Positions 6,510 to 13,576 of a stretch of 30,928 bases of DNA are shown here, piece by piece. The DNA is from Hyphomonas sp. UBA5111 (GTDB lineage Bacteria > Pseudomonadota > Alphaproteobacteria > Caulobacterales > Hyphomonadaceae). The DNA lies in assembly GCA_002414505.1 (NCBI GenBank), contig DHZF01000108.1:1-30928 (forward strand), in the 5' to 3' direction. Numbering within the stretch: position 1 is the first letter of the stretch; the number at the start of each line of letters is the position of its first letter. Below the pieces are notes generated by a model that did not search any database, was not told where the DNA came from, and saw only the letters and a list, made by a program, of their open reading frames with translations. A program made the translations under genes and the position numbers.

Positions 6510-7130
6510 TTAAGTGGTGGTGTCGACATTCCCCACAATCGCCTGACCACCATCATGCACGTGGACATGCTCGACAGTCACTTTCTGCTGCCCGCCCCTG
6601 CGTGACTTTTCCAAAGTGGCCAGGTGCTGAGCATAGGCGCGCGTCAACTTGGTGGAAAACTTCAGGTTCAGTTCGCGCCCCTCGAAAGTCTGCCCTGACA
6701 AGGTCGCGCGGGCCATGCAGTTCATCGCGGTCTCGTGGATCGCGACCATCTGCGCCGCCAGCATCGCTTCAGCACCGGTCTTTGGAGCCAACTCGTCCAA
6801 CATCGCGAGAGCGCGGTTCAAACGGGTCGCATCCAGACCACTGGTATCCACATCATATAGCTTGATAAGCTGCTGGAGCAGGAAGGTTACCGCGCCATGA
6901 TGCTTCAGGCCCGTGACAGAATGGAGACGCAAAATTGAGGCGTCCACATCCGCACCCCCGTATCCAATCACAAGCCTGTCGTCTTCGCGGGTCAGAGACA
7001 GAGTAGGCGGTTCAGGGCGTGCGCTCTTGGCTACCGCTAGCTCCAACGCAAATCCTCGTTCTGCATCGTTGAGGCCGCCTAACAAGTCCTCTTCCTGCAG
7101 ATCCGCTTGCTGCATTGCCTGTTCAGTCAT
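6510..7130 (-). CDS. Conserved protein with HVHVHDGGQAIVGNV C-terminus, function unknown
   Basis: A 206-residue soluble, mostly helical protein. Its C-terminal signature (about 182-202: QQKVTVEHVHVHDGGQAIVGNV) is one I recall from a widespread alphaproteobacterial protein found on chromosomes, prophages and islands and usually left uncharacterised. The central part has the LDEL...AEAMLAAQMVAIHETAMNCMARA helical stretch typical of that group. GGAGAG lies 4 bases before the ATG. It is the last gene of the leftward block of the element. Confidence 0.75.
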   Translation of the reverse strand: MTEQAMQQADLQEEDLLGGLNDAERGFALELAVAKSARPEPPTLSLTREDDRLVIGYGGADVDASILRLHSVTGLKHHGAVTFLLQQLIKLYDVDTSGLDATRLNRALAMLDELAPKTGAEAMLAAQMVAIHETAMNCMARATLSGQTFEGRELNLKFSTKLTRAYAQHLATLEKSRRGGQQKVTVEHVHVHDGGQAIVGNVDTTT

Positions 7131-7185
7131 GCTGCTCTCCTAACATGGGCGGCTTAGGCCACCCCTATGGGTATAAAGGCGGTAC

Positions 7186-7716
7186 TCATCCGGAACCGTC
7201 GATCACCTTGAAACCGCTGCGGCGGGTACCGGAACTGGACAGTGTTTCTCTCTGTCGGTACTCAGATGGGCCGTTTCTTCTCGGACGGTTCCGCATTGGT
7301 ACCGACGCTTTGTTTTTCGATTTCGAATCCGCGCGCCATTTCTGCCAGTCACGGCTGGCTGGGTGCCCGCAATACGGAACATCTGTCAGCGTATACTCTG
7401 ACGCCAGGCGACCATACCACTGCCCCCGCTTCCGAAGTTTCGCAAACCCCTTCTCCTCCAGTTCCTTGAATGCCCTGCCAACAGTCGACTTGCTCATTCC
7501 CAGCAAGTCAGCCGCACGCTGGAAGCTCAGCGACACCTGACCGTTATTGTGGCCGTTAAACTGCGTTCGCAGTTCAATCCACACCTTCAGCGCCGGGCCG
7601 CTGAGAGAGCGGAACGCTTCACTGTGCGCCATCGAATAAGGGATGGCCAGAAACTGGCCATCCCCCTTTGTGCGCCCGGTCGCGTTAATCCCACGATGAC
7701 GTTTCTTACGCGGCAT
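7186..7716 (-). CDS. Winged-helix DNA-binding protein, possible replication or control protein of the element
   Basis: A 176-residue basic protein starting at the ATG at 7716, although the frame is open further upstream. Residues about 20-110 form a winged-helix domain: IPYSMAHSEAFRSLSGPALKVWIEL, then VSLSFQRAADLLGMSKSTVGRAFKELEEKGF and a wing ending in YTLT. This layout is common in small helix-turn-helix proteins of prophage-like elements, some of which act in replication initiation. The tail is Lys/Arg-rich. The start overlaps the end of the upstream winged-helix gene by 11 bases, so the two are co-translated. Confidence 0.7.
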   Translation of the reverse strand: MPRKKRHRGINATGRTKGDGQFLAIPYSMAHSEAFRSLSGPALKVWIELRTQFNGHNNGQVSLSFQRAADLLGMSKSTVGRAFKELEEKGFAKLRKRGQWYGRLASEYTLTDVPYCGHPASRDWQKWRADSKSKNKASVPMRNRPRRNGPSEYRQRETLSSSGTRRSGFKVIDGSG

Positions 7717-7987
7717 CTTTTGCCTCCGCGAACAGAACGAGGCTATGCAGCACATACCGCGCATGGTTGCCTGGAAAGAGTCCTGAGTGGCGCTCAGTGA
7801 CCGTTTCGATATCGACGCCCATTGCACGCAAATTGTGAACGTACCCACTCCAGCGAGGCGCTGGGTTCTCTATGGCCGTGCATCCAGCCTGCCCTGCCGC
7901 TGCAAGCTCAATCAATGCCCATTCATCCCTGCCTCTGGCCTCGATGACGTGAGAGCCGTTTGCGCCGATGATTTCGTATCTCGCCAT
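7706..7987 (-). CDS. Small winged-helix-like protein of prophage type
   Basis: A 93-residue protein starting at the ATG at 7987, with GGAGGAAGG upstream. It begins MARYEIIGANGSHVIEARGRDEWALIELAAAG and continues with APRWSGYVHNLRAMGVDIETVTE and HARYVL, resembling short helix-turn-helix domain proteins found in alphaproteobacterial prophages. The start lies one base after the stop of the preceding small gene, and the end overlaps the next gene, so it is the middle of a tight three-gene unit. A DNA-binding role is inferred. Confidence 0.68.
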   Translation of the reverse strand: MARYEIIGANGSHVIEARGRDEWALIELAAAGQAGCTAIENPAPRWSGYVHNLRAMGVDIETVTERHSGLFPGNHARYVLHSLVLFAEAKDAA

Positions 7988-7988
7988 A

Positions 7989-8186
7989 TCAGCCTTCCTC
8001 CACGTGGAACCCAGCCAGGCGGGCGTACAATGCGGCAGTCGACGGTGGATAGACTCCGCGCCGCTGGATCTCTCTTGCGGCGAGGCTGCGCGCCCTTTGG
8101 CGACGCCGGAAAGAATCGGCCCAAGCGAATAAGGGAAGCTCATAATCATTGCGCGCACCACGGCGACGCGTTACTTTCCGTCTCAT
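7989..8186 (-). CDS. Very small basic protein of element/prophage type
   Basis: A 65-residue Arg-rich protein starting at the ATG at 8186, preceded by AGGAGA at suitable spacing. It contains NDYELPLFAWADSFRRRQRARSL and PPSTAALYARLAGF, a layout I have seen in tiny uncharacterised prophage proteins. The frame is open to 8333, but the upstream part lacks a ribosome binding site. The stop is separated by one base from the next start, showing translational coupling. Confidence 0.6.
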   Translation of the reverse strand: MRRKVTRRRGARNDYELPLFAWADSFRRRQRARSLAAREIQRRGVYPPSTAALYARLAGFHVEEG

Positions 8187-8277
8187 CGAAAAGTCTCCTG
8201 TACGGGGGGTTTTGTCGATAGACCCCGGCGGTGGACTGCAATTCCGCTCCGGGGTCGATTTATGTTCGAGGCTCGCA

Positions 8278-8478
8278 TCACGCCGCCTCAGACGTGCTCT
8301 GGCGTTGTCGAGTTTCAAGCCAGGCTTCAACATCGCTCCAACGATATCGGACGCTTCTACCCAGTTTTACGAACGGGGGCGTATGAGGCTCACCCCGCAT
8401 TCGGCGTTTAGCCCACGTAGTCGTTCCGGTTGAAGTGCGGCGGGCCAACTCCGCTGTGTCGATAATTTGATCTTGCAT
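8278..8478 (-). CDS. AlpA/excisionase-like helix-turn-helix protein
   Basis: A 66-residue protein with a MerR-like winged-helix of the AlpA/excisionase type: DTAELARRTSTGTTTWAKRRM (7-27), then PPFVKLGRSVRYRWSDVEAWLETR (34-57). The VKLG..VRY...DVEAWL ending is diagnostic of this group. GGAAGGA lies a few bases before the ATG. Such proteins act as recombination directionality factors or as activators of integrase expression. It heads the leftward gene block and is separated from the integrase by the unknown 322-aa gene. Confidence 0.8.
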   Translation of the reverse strand: MQDQIIDTAELARRTSTGTTTWAKRRMRGEPHTPPFVKLGRSVRYRWSDVEAWLETRQRQSTSEAA

Positions 8479-8545
8479 TGGATCCTTCCTTTCTTCTCAG
8501 ACGACAAGTCCAAGAGGTTAGAAGTATCTCATCATTGCCCTACAT

Positions 8546-8555
8546 AGTCGCGACT
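8546..8555. promoter_or_regulatory. 10-bp perfect palindrome upstream of the excisionase gene
   Basis: AGTCGCGACT is a perfect palindrome lying 68 bases upstream of the excisionase-like start, next to A/T-rich tracts (8557-8576) that follow the stop side of the 322-aa gene. It may be an operator for the leftward unit, but 10-bp palindromes can arise by chance. Confidence 0.25.
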
Positions 8556-8568
8556 GAAAAAAGGGGGG

Positions 8569-9537
8569 TTATTTTTGTCCTCGCGTTGTAGCGGAACGCG
8601 CCTCACGAAGACTGGAGCGTAGATCGTTTACGTCTCTCCCGAGTCGGCGTTTAAACGAACTCACAATCATGTCTGAAATCGCCGATCCGTAGTGGACCGT
8701 ATGCACATCGTCGTCTTCCTCTAGTAGCTCCCGAAGTTCCACAGCACCTTCACCTTCTTGCAACTTTTGCGACCAAAACCCGGCAAGCTCTTCACAAAAA
8801 AGAATATACTCAACCTGAGTGACCTTCTTTAGTTCGGCTTCCCAATTCTTGAGTGTAAATTCGCTTACTCCAACGAGGGTACCTACCTCGCGGCGCGCCT
8901 CAAATTTTTTGGTCCCCGATCCATGCCTAAACAGTACCTCCTTGACGATGGCCAACTTCGCTGAAAACATTTTGCGAGGTTGTCCATGACGTTTTTCTAC
9001 AGGGGAAAACAGTTTTGACTCTGAGCCAAAGATGACGTGGAACATTTCGTGGTGAGCAAATTCACTCCAGATCGTGCTAGCGCATCTGGCGCGAGTCATT
9101 TCGAGCATCACATGTTGAATCTCTTTTTGATCTATCCCCTTCCCGTTCAATAAATCATGGATTGCATCGATCTCTGGGAGCGATTCCAAATCGCTCTCGT
9201 CACTTCGCATTTCGAGCACCCGGCCAATTTCCTCGAATAGCCAAGTATCATCGTCCGGCAATAAATCGCGAAGTGGTTCGACTAGCTTGGCAATCTCTGA
9301 ATAATTCTCATACCTATACACTCCTCTGCAAACATCCTCCGCCCAAACCACTCCCAATTCGTAGATTCGCCAAAAATACTGCGTGGCGCGCGTGGCAGAT
9401 TCTGTCCGTACGAACTCTGGATCAACGTTTAGTCGAGACGCATCTTCGTAGCAGTCAAACATCAAATCCAATACCTGATGCGCTTCGGCCCTTGCTTCGC
9501 TGATCAATCTATTCCGCTCAATTGAAACCAATCGCAA
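8569..9537 (-). CDS. Unrecognised 322-aa cargo protein with HExxH and helix-turn-helix-like segments
   Basis: A 322-residue, acidic, mainly helical soluble protein with no family I recognise. Residues 163-167 read HEMFH, an HExxH pattern in AHHEMFHVIFG, which would be a zinc-protease signature if real. Residues about 214-236 (ARREVGTLVGVSEFTLKNWEAEL) look like a helix-turn-helix. An acidic stretch EEDDD lies near 273-277. The start is a TTG at 9537, 9 bases after the integrase stop, behind a GAGGGA-like sequence; a later ATG at residue 26 is possible. The codon use is AT-rich. It sits between the integrase and excisionase genes, a position often used by accessory or defence genes in tRNA-borne islands, so such a role is conceivable but unproven. 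Confidence 0.7.
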   Translation of the reverse strand: MRLVSIERNRLISEARAEAHQVLDLMFDCYEDASRLNVDPEFVRTESATRATQYFWRIYELGVVWAEDVCRGVYRYENYSEIAKLVEPLRDLLPDDDTWLFEEIGRVLEMRSDESDLESLPEIDAIHDLLNGKGIDQKEIQHVMLEMTRARCASTIWSEFAHHEMFHVIFGSESKLFSPVEKRHGQPRKMFSAKLAIVKEVLFRHGSGTKKFEARREVGTLVGVSEFTLKNWEAELKKVTQVEYILFCEELAGFWSQKLQEGEGAVELRELLEEDDDVHTVHYGSAISDMIVSSFKRRLGRDVNDLRSSLREARSATTRGQK

Positions 9538-9546
9538 ATCCCTCGT

Positions 9547-10779
9547 TCATTTGAATCCATCTGAATACAATCGTTTTTGCATTGCACGCCCTACTGTATC
9601 GGACACACTACGTAATGGGTCTTCTTGCAAATGCGCGTACCGGGACGTCGTAGAAGAGTTTTTATGCCCGAGTAACGTCCCAACAATAGGCAGGCTAGCA
9701 CCACTTGAAACCGCCATGCTGGCGAAGCTGTGTCGCAGGTCGTGCAGGCGAACACCAAACAACCCGGCTGCATTACGTATCCGTCGCCAGACTTTCGGAG
9801 CACCTACATAGAAACCATCCGACTGCGACGACGGAAATACGTAGTCAGACATATTCTGGCGAGGAAGAGACTTGAGCAATTGAACCGCCGCGCCATTCAA
9901 CATGATTAGTTTTTGGCCGGTCTTGGAATCAGAGAGGCGAAGGTAGCTGTACTGCCAATCGACTTCCGACCAGCGCAGGCTTTCAATTTCGCCCTTTCGT
10001 GCGCCAGTGAGGATGAGCAGTCGAATGATAGCAATGGCATAGGGGTTTTCACCGTCCGCTTCGGCAGCCATCAGAGCAGCGCCCAATGTTTGCAACTCAT
10101 CACCATCGAGGAAACGTTCATTGCGGCGGTCGCGGAAACGTTTCACCCCGCGAACCGGATTCTCTTTGATCCATCCGGCTTCCACTGCGAATGAGAATAT
10201 TCCCCCCAGAAGCCCCACCGTGCGAGCAGCAGTACCCTTTCCACCTTTGACAATGGCTCGACCCCGCTTCCCGGTCTTTAAGTCGGTAGCAGTCTTCCCA
10301 ACCGCAACATCCTGCATGAATTGGGAAACATCTGCGCGAGTCACGTCTATAATACGCCGATGGCCCATCAGAGGCTTGATATGACGTTCAATGCGCCCCC
10401 TGTCCGTTGCGAGCGTTGAAGCCTTCTTCGTCCCTACTCCAACCTGAAGATACCGGTCGCAAAGCTCCGAAACGGTCAGCACAGCCTTGTCTGCCTGCTT
10501 GACCTTTGCCGGGTCCGCCCCCTGAGCAACCTGTCCAAGTATCTTCGCCGCCTCTTTGCGAGCCGCATCGGGCGTCCAGGGCGAACCGTGCGCGCCAATC
10601 GTCATACGGCGCGTGGGAGAGCCGCGACCTGTTCCCACTCTGTATTTACAGACATAGCTCTTACGTCCGCCCGCACAGACCTTCAGGCCAAAGCCCTTTA
10701 GGTCAGCGTCCCAGAGAAAATAGTCTTTCTCTCTAGGTTTGGCCCCGTTCACGACTGAGAGGGAAAGGCGCTTGGACAT
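9547..10779 (-). CDS. Tyrosine recombinase/integrase of the element (P4 type)
   Basis: A 410-residue integrase. An N-terminal DUF4102-type arm-binding domain (about 1-95: FLWDADLKGFGLKVCAGG, YRVGTG, MTIGAHG, WTPDAARKEA) is followed by a SAM-like core-binding domain (about 102-205) and the catalytic domain with R261 in TGARKGEI, H346 and R349 in HDLRH, H372 in LLGHK and nucleophile Y381 in SRYAHL. I chose the ATG at 10779 over the open frame to 10836, because the protein then starts as family members do and the upstream bases carry arm-type sites. It should catalyse integration into and excision from tRNA-Arg(CCG). Sites at 10781-10821 touch its start, suggesting self-repression. Confidence 0.95.
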   Translation of the reverse strand: MSKRLSLSVVNGAKPREKDYFLWDADLKGFGLKVCAGGRKSYVCKYRVGTGRGSPTRRMTIGAHGSPWTPDAARKEAAKILGQVAQGADPAKVKQADKAVLTVSELCDRYLQVGVGTKKASTLATDRGRIERHIKPLMGHRRIIDVTRADVSQFMQDVAVGKTATDLKTGKRGRAIVKGGKGTAARTVGLLGGIFSFAVEAGWIKENPVRGVKRFRDRRNERFLDGDELQTLGAALMAAEADGENPYAIAIIRLLILTGARKGEIESLRWSEVDWQYSYLRLSDSKTGQKLIMLNGAAVQLLKSLPRQNMSDYVFPSSQSDGFYVGAPKVWRRIRNAAGLFGVRLHDLRHSFASMAVSSGASLPIVGTLLGHKNSSTTSRYAHLQEDPLRSVSDTVGRAMQKRLYSDGFK

Positions 10780-10780
10780 G

Positions 10781-10821
10781 GTGGTTACCCTCGACGACGA
10801 ATAACCACATAGTAACCACGC
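10781..10821. repeat. Right integrase arm-type sites overlapping the int promoter region
   Basis: This holds an inverted copy GTGGTTAC (10781-10788) and two direct copies, ATAACCAC (10801-10808, one mismatch) and GTAACCAC (10812-10819). The 20-mer at 10802-10821 is identical to 4604-4623. It begins one base upstream of the int start codon and lies about 110 bp from the right core repeat. AT-rich sequence (about 10858-10925) fills the gap, as expected where DNA bends in an intasome. Confidence 0.75.
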
Positions 10822-10932
10822 CAGAGGGAAACACAAGAAACCTTAAGGAATGTCGAGACGTTTGATTTATTGATTTTTCTCAGGTTTTATCAAGTTTTGG
10901 CGAGACCAGATATCTTAGGAAATCTTATTCCC

Positions 10933-10982
10933 CTGCCCTCCGAAGGCAGAGGTCAGAGGTTCGAATCCTCTTGGGTGCGCCA
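10933..10982 (+). repeat. attR core (50-bp direct repeat, truncated tRNA-Arg remnant)
   Basis: This is an exact copy of 4504-4553, comprising the anticodon arm, variable loop, T-arm, 3' acceptor strand and CCA, with no 5' acceptor or D-arm. It is the original 3' end of the chromosomal tRNA gene displaced by insertion and marks the right boundary of the element. Confidence 0.93.
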
Positions 10983-11017
10983 TATTCCCGGTTAAGTGTT
11001 TGCACCCACGGTCTCGA

Positions 11018-11488
11018 TCAGCCCAATTCCCCAACATCCAGATATGGTGCGGCATCAAGCGCTTCGGCGTCGAGGAGGCCCGCGGCGCGTTCCAAAGCAG
11101 CGACGAGCATGGCTTGTTCCCAGTCGGGCAGAATGTCGAAGCGGACGGCGAAGGTCTCGTGCAGCGGGTCCGGCGCGACGGACAGCGCCTCCTTTCCCTC
11201 CGGCAAGAGGTTCAGCCAGACCCGGCGGCGATCCGTGTCACAGCGGCGCCGGGCAATCAGGCCGCGCGCTTCCAGTTTGTCGACGAGGCTGGTGATCGTG
11301 GCGTGCTTGAGCTGAGTTCCCTCCGCCACATGGCCGGCGGATATCTCCCCCTGCTCGTCCAGCATCCGCAACACCGTCAATTGCGACGGGGTCAGCCCGG
11401 CCGTCTGGGCGAGGCGTTTGGAGGCGAGTTCGGTCATACGCTGGATCTTGCGCAAGGCAATCAAGGCATCATCGGACCGTGTGCTCAC
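11018..11488 (-). CDS. MarR-family transcriptional regulator
   Basis: A 156-residue regulator with a MarR winged helix-turn-helix (about 30-100): LTPSQLTVLRMLDEQGEISAGHVAEGTQLKHATITSLVDKLEARGLIARRRCDTDRRRVWLNLLPEGKE. The DRR motif in the wing is typical. The start is a GTG at 11488, 10 bases after the stop of the TPR-sulfotransferase gene, so the two probably share a transcript. No ligand can be inferred. It lies directly outside the right boundary of the element and is chromosomal. Confidence 0.88.
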   Translation of the reverse strand: MSTRSDDALIALRKIQRMTELASKRLAQTAGLTPSQLTVLRMLDEQGEISAGHVAEGTQLKHATITSLVDKLEARGLIARRRCDTDRRRVWLNLLPEGKEALSVAPDPLHETFAVRFDILPDWEQAMLVAALERAAGLLDAEALDAAPYLDVGELG

Positions 11489-11498
11489 ATGAGAAACC

Positions 11499-13490
11499 CT
11501 ATTCAGGCGCGAGGTCTGGCCCCAGCGCAGCTTTCAGAGGCTGAAGGTGTGCCTCATAGGGGCGCCATTGTTCAAGTCCGCTCTTGTTGATCGGGCGGCG
11601 TACCTGTTCGGAGCTCGCCGTGCGCACAGCCCGGTCAGTCTTGTGAAAGTCGACACACGCCCGGTCGAAGGGCAGGTCGCAATAGTCGAGGATACGCCGT
11701 ACCTGGCCTTCGAGGTCATCGAGCACGTCTTCATGCTGGACCCGCAGGATGCGCCCCTCTGGCAGGACTCTGTCCCAATGCGCCATCAGGTCGACATAGC
11801 CGCGATAATAATTGCCGATATCGTCCAGGCTGTAAGTGAATTCCTGACCTTCCGCGAACAGCTGTTTGAAGCCGGACCAGCAGCAATCCATCGGGTTGCG
11901 CCGTGCGTCAATGATCTTGGCATTCGGCAGGATCAGATGAATCAGGCCGATATGCCGGAAATTATTCGGCATCTTGTCGGTGAAGAAGGCCGCGCCCTGA
12001 CGATGGATGCGCGTCGTTTCGATATATTCCTCGCCAAGCGCCTTGAACTCCGCCGCTGGCAGTTCATGCAGGATGCGGGGATAGCGTTCCCGATCCGTCA
12101 GCTGCTTGCGGCCGCGCAGACGATGAGCGAGCGACAGGATGTTGGGCAGCTCCAGCGTTCCGTCCACGTCCGGATGCGAGGCGAGAACCTGCTCGATCAG
12201 GGTTGAGCCAGCGCGCGGCAGACCGAGAATGAAGATCGGGTCCGGTGCAGCGCACCCTTTCCCGCCCTGGGCCTCGAACAGATCGGCCGTGCAGATGGCT
12301 TTCTGCGCGTCAAACTCGGCATGCATCTGCTCGGTCGTGTAGCGCACCGTCTGGTGCTTCAGCGCATTGCCTTGTGCATAGGCGGCAAAGGCGGCGTCAT
12401 GATTGCCGCGGTCTTCCTGCGCCTTGCCAAGGGCATAGGCGATGTGGATGCGGGACATGTGGTCAATGTCCGGCGCCGCGAACTGGGCCTCGAGCCGGGA
12501 AAGTTCATCATCGCCGAAGGTATAGGTCTTCAGATTTGCGAGACCATACCAGGCATCCCCCTGCCCCGGCGCAATCTCGGTTGCAGCCTGGTAGGAGGCG
12601 ATGGCATCCTCCGTACGCCCATAGGTCTTCAGGGCATGTCCGCGTGAGACAAGCGTCGCCGGATCATTCGGAATTTTCTCGAGAACGCGCTCAAAATACT
12701 CCAGCGCCGTTTCATAGTCGCCCGCCTGCATGCTTTCGATCGCAAAATGCGACTGGAACAAGGGATTGTCCGGGTCGCGCGCCATCAGCACTTTTGCCTG
12801 CTCAAGCGCCTCGGCGAATTTCTGCCGCTTGCGCAGCACCTGGATATAGTCGAGCCGGAGCTGGATATTGTCGGGGTCGAGATCGACGGCACTTTCCAGC
12901 AGGAAGTCTGCATCTTCCTGCACACCGAGACGCGAGCCGATATCGGCCAGCAAGCGCATGCCCTCTACATGCGTCGGATGGCGCTGCAGGAAGGCGCGGG
13001 CGATTTCTTCGGCACGAAAGACGCGGCCTTCATGAATATGATTGGTCACGGCTTGCAGGTCACGCGGCAGAGCGCGCACTCGCTCAGCCTGCGCGCGGGC
13101 ATTGCTGGCCGCGTCTTCATTGCCCGCCTGCCGGTACAAATCGCCCAGCGCAGACCAGCTGGCAATGAGCGCCGGGTTGTAGCGCGTTGCGCGCTCATAA
13201 GCGCCGATGGCACCGGACATATCGCCGAGCTTCCGCTTGAGGTGACCTTCTTCCTGATAGGCCCGGCCGAAATCCGGAGATGCCGTCTTCAAGGTTGCAA
13301 GATGTGCCAAGGCGTCGGCGCTGCGGCCCTCATAGCGCGCGCAGACCGCCGCCATGTAAAGCGCGTCCTTGTGGGTTGGGTCCTCCGCCAGTACGGTCCC
13401 GGTGATCCGCGCGGCGGCAGCGAAGTCGCCTGCCTGAATGGCTTTTTGTGCGTCCCGAAGGGCGAGGTCCGGATCGGCCGTGGCGGTCAT
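11499..13490 (-). CDS. Tetratricopeptide-repeat sulfotransferase
   Basis: A 663-residue protein. About the first 390 residues are TPR repeats (for example SWSALGDLYRQAGNEDAA, YETALEYFERVLEKIPNDP, TEDAIASYQAATEIAPGQ). The rest is a sulfotransferase domain with the PAPS-binding loop ILGLPRAGSTLIEQVL (loop residues about 424-430), DKMPNNFRHIG and the 3'-phosphate-contact region DARRNPMDCCWSGFKQ. Such TPR-sulfotransferases are frequent in marine alphaproteobacteria; substrates are mostly unknown, possibly proteins or glycans. I chose the ATG at 13490 because the alternative TTG at 13514 would overlap the terminator of the receptor gene. No signal peptide is seen, so it is probably cytoplasmic. 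Confidence 0.88.
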   Translation of the reverse strand: MTATADPDLALRDAQKAIQAGDFAAAARITGTVLAEDPTHKDALYMAAVCARYEGRSADALAHLATLKTASPDFGRAYQEEGHLKRKLGDMSGAIGAYERATRYNPALIASWSALGDLYRQAGNEDAASNARAQAERVRALPRDLQAVTNHIHEGRVFRAEEIARAFLQRHPTHVEGMRLLADIGSRLGVQEDADFLLESAVDLDPDNIQLRLDYIQVLRKRQKFAEALEQAKVLMARDPDNPLFQSHFAIESMQAGDYETALEYFERVLEKIPNDPATLVSRGHALKTYGRTEDAIASYQAATEIAPGQGDAWYGLANLKTYTFGDDELSRLEAQFAAPDIDHMSRIHIAYALGKAQEDRGNHDAAFAAYAQGNALKHQTVRYTTEQMHAEFDAQKAICTADLFEAQGGKGCAAPDPIFILGLPRAGSTLIEQVLASHPDVDGTLELPNILSLAHRLRGRKQLTDRERYPRILHELPAAEFKALGEEYIETTRIHRQGAAFFTDKMPNNFRHIGLIHLILPNAKIIDARRNPMDCCWSGFKQLFAEGQEFTYSLDDIGNYYRGYVDLMAHWDRVLPEGRILRVQHEDVLDDLEGQVRRILDYCDLPFDRACVDFHKTDRAVRTASSEQVRRPINKSGLEQWRPYEAHLQPLKAALGPDLAPE

Positions 13491-13511
13491 GGCGTGGCGT
13501 GCAACTCCAGT

Positions 13512-13549
13512 CAAAATGAAAACAGCGCCCTGAACCTGTCAGGGCGCTG
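13512..13549 (-). terminator. Intrinsic terminator of the TonB-dependent receptor gene
   Basis: A perfect 11-bp stem, CAGCGCCCTGA (13523-13533) and TCAGGGCGCTG (13539-13549), has a 5-base loop. On the minus strand it is followed by TTTTCATTTT. It starts 27 bases past the receptor stop codon and ends just before the TPR-sulfotransferase gene, so the two leftward genes are separate units, or the second is expressed by read-through. Confidence 0.88.
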
Positions 13550-13576
13550 TGTCTGTATCAAGTAGGCGCCTGTGTC

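Larger units (their letters stand above)
4504..10982. mobile_element. 6.4-kb integrative element in tRNA-Arg(CCG)
   Basis: The interval is bounded by identical 50-bp direct repeats equal to the 3' part of the tRNA-Arg gene. It carries a P4-type tyrosine integrase at the right end, an AlpA-like excisionase, small DNA-binding proteins, and accessory genes with AT-rich composition unlike the flanks. The excised form would be about 6,429 bp. There are no capsid, portal, conjugation or clear replicase genes, so it resembles a small integrative or satellite-type element rather than a full prophage. Left-half genes read mostly rightward and right-half genes read leftward, meeting near 6.5 kb. Confidence 0.93.

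Noticed and set aside
7717..7848. An upstream extension of the 176-aa winged-helix protein
   Set aside because: It would fully overlap the preceding small gene in another frame; the ATG at 7716 gives a sensible basic N-terminus.
10933..10982. A second tRNA-Arg gene at the right end of the element
   Set aside because: Only the 3' 50 bases of the tRNA are present. The D-arm and 5' acceptor strand are missing, so it is an attachment-site remnant.
4504..10982. A complete prophage or a conjugative element
   Set aside because: There are no capsid, terminase, tail, relaxase or type IV secretion genes in the 6.4 kb.
12245..13565. Long plus-strand open frames opposite the TPR-sulfotransferase
   Set aside because: The translations are low-complexity and Arg/His/Pro-rich, typical of the opposite strand of a GC-rich gene.
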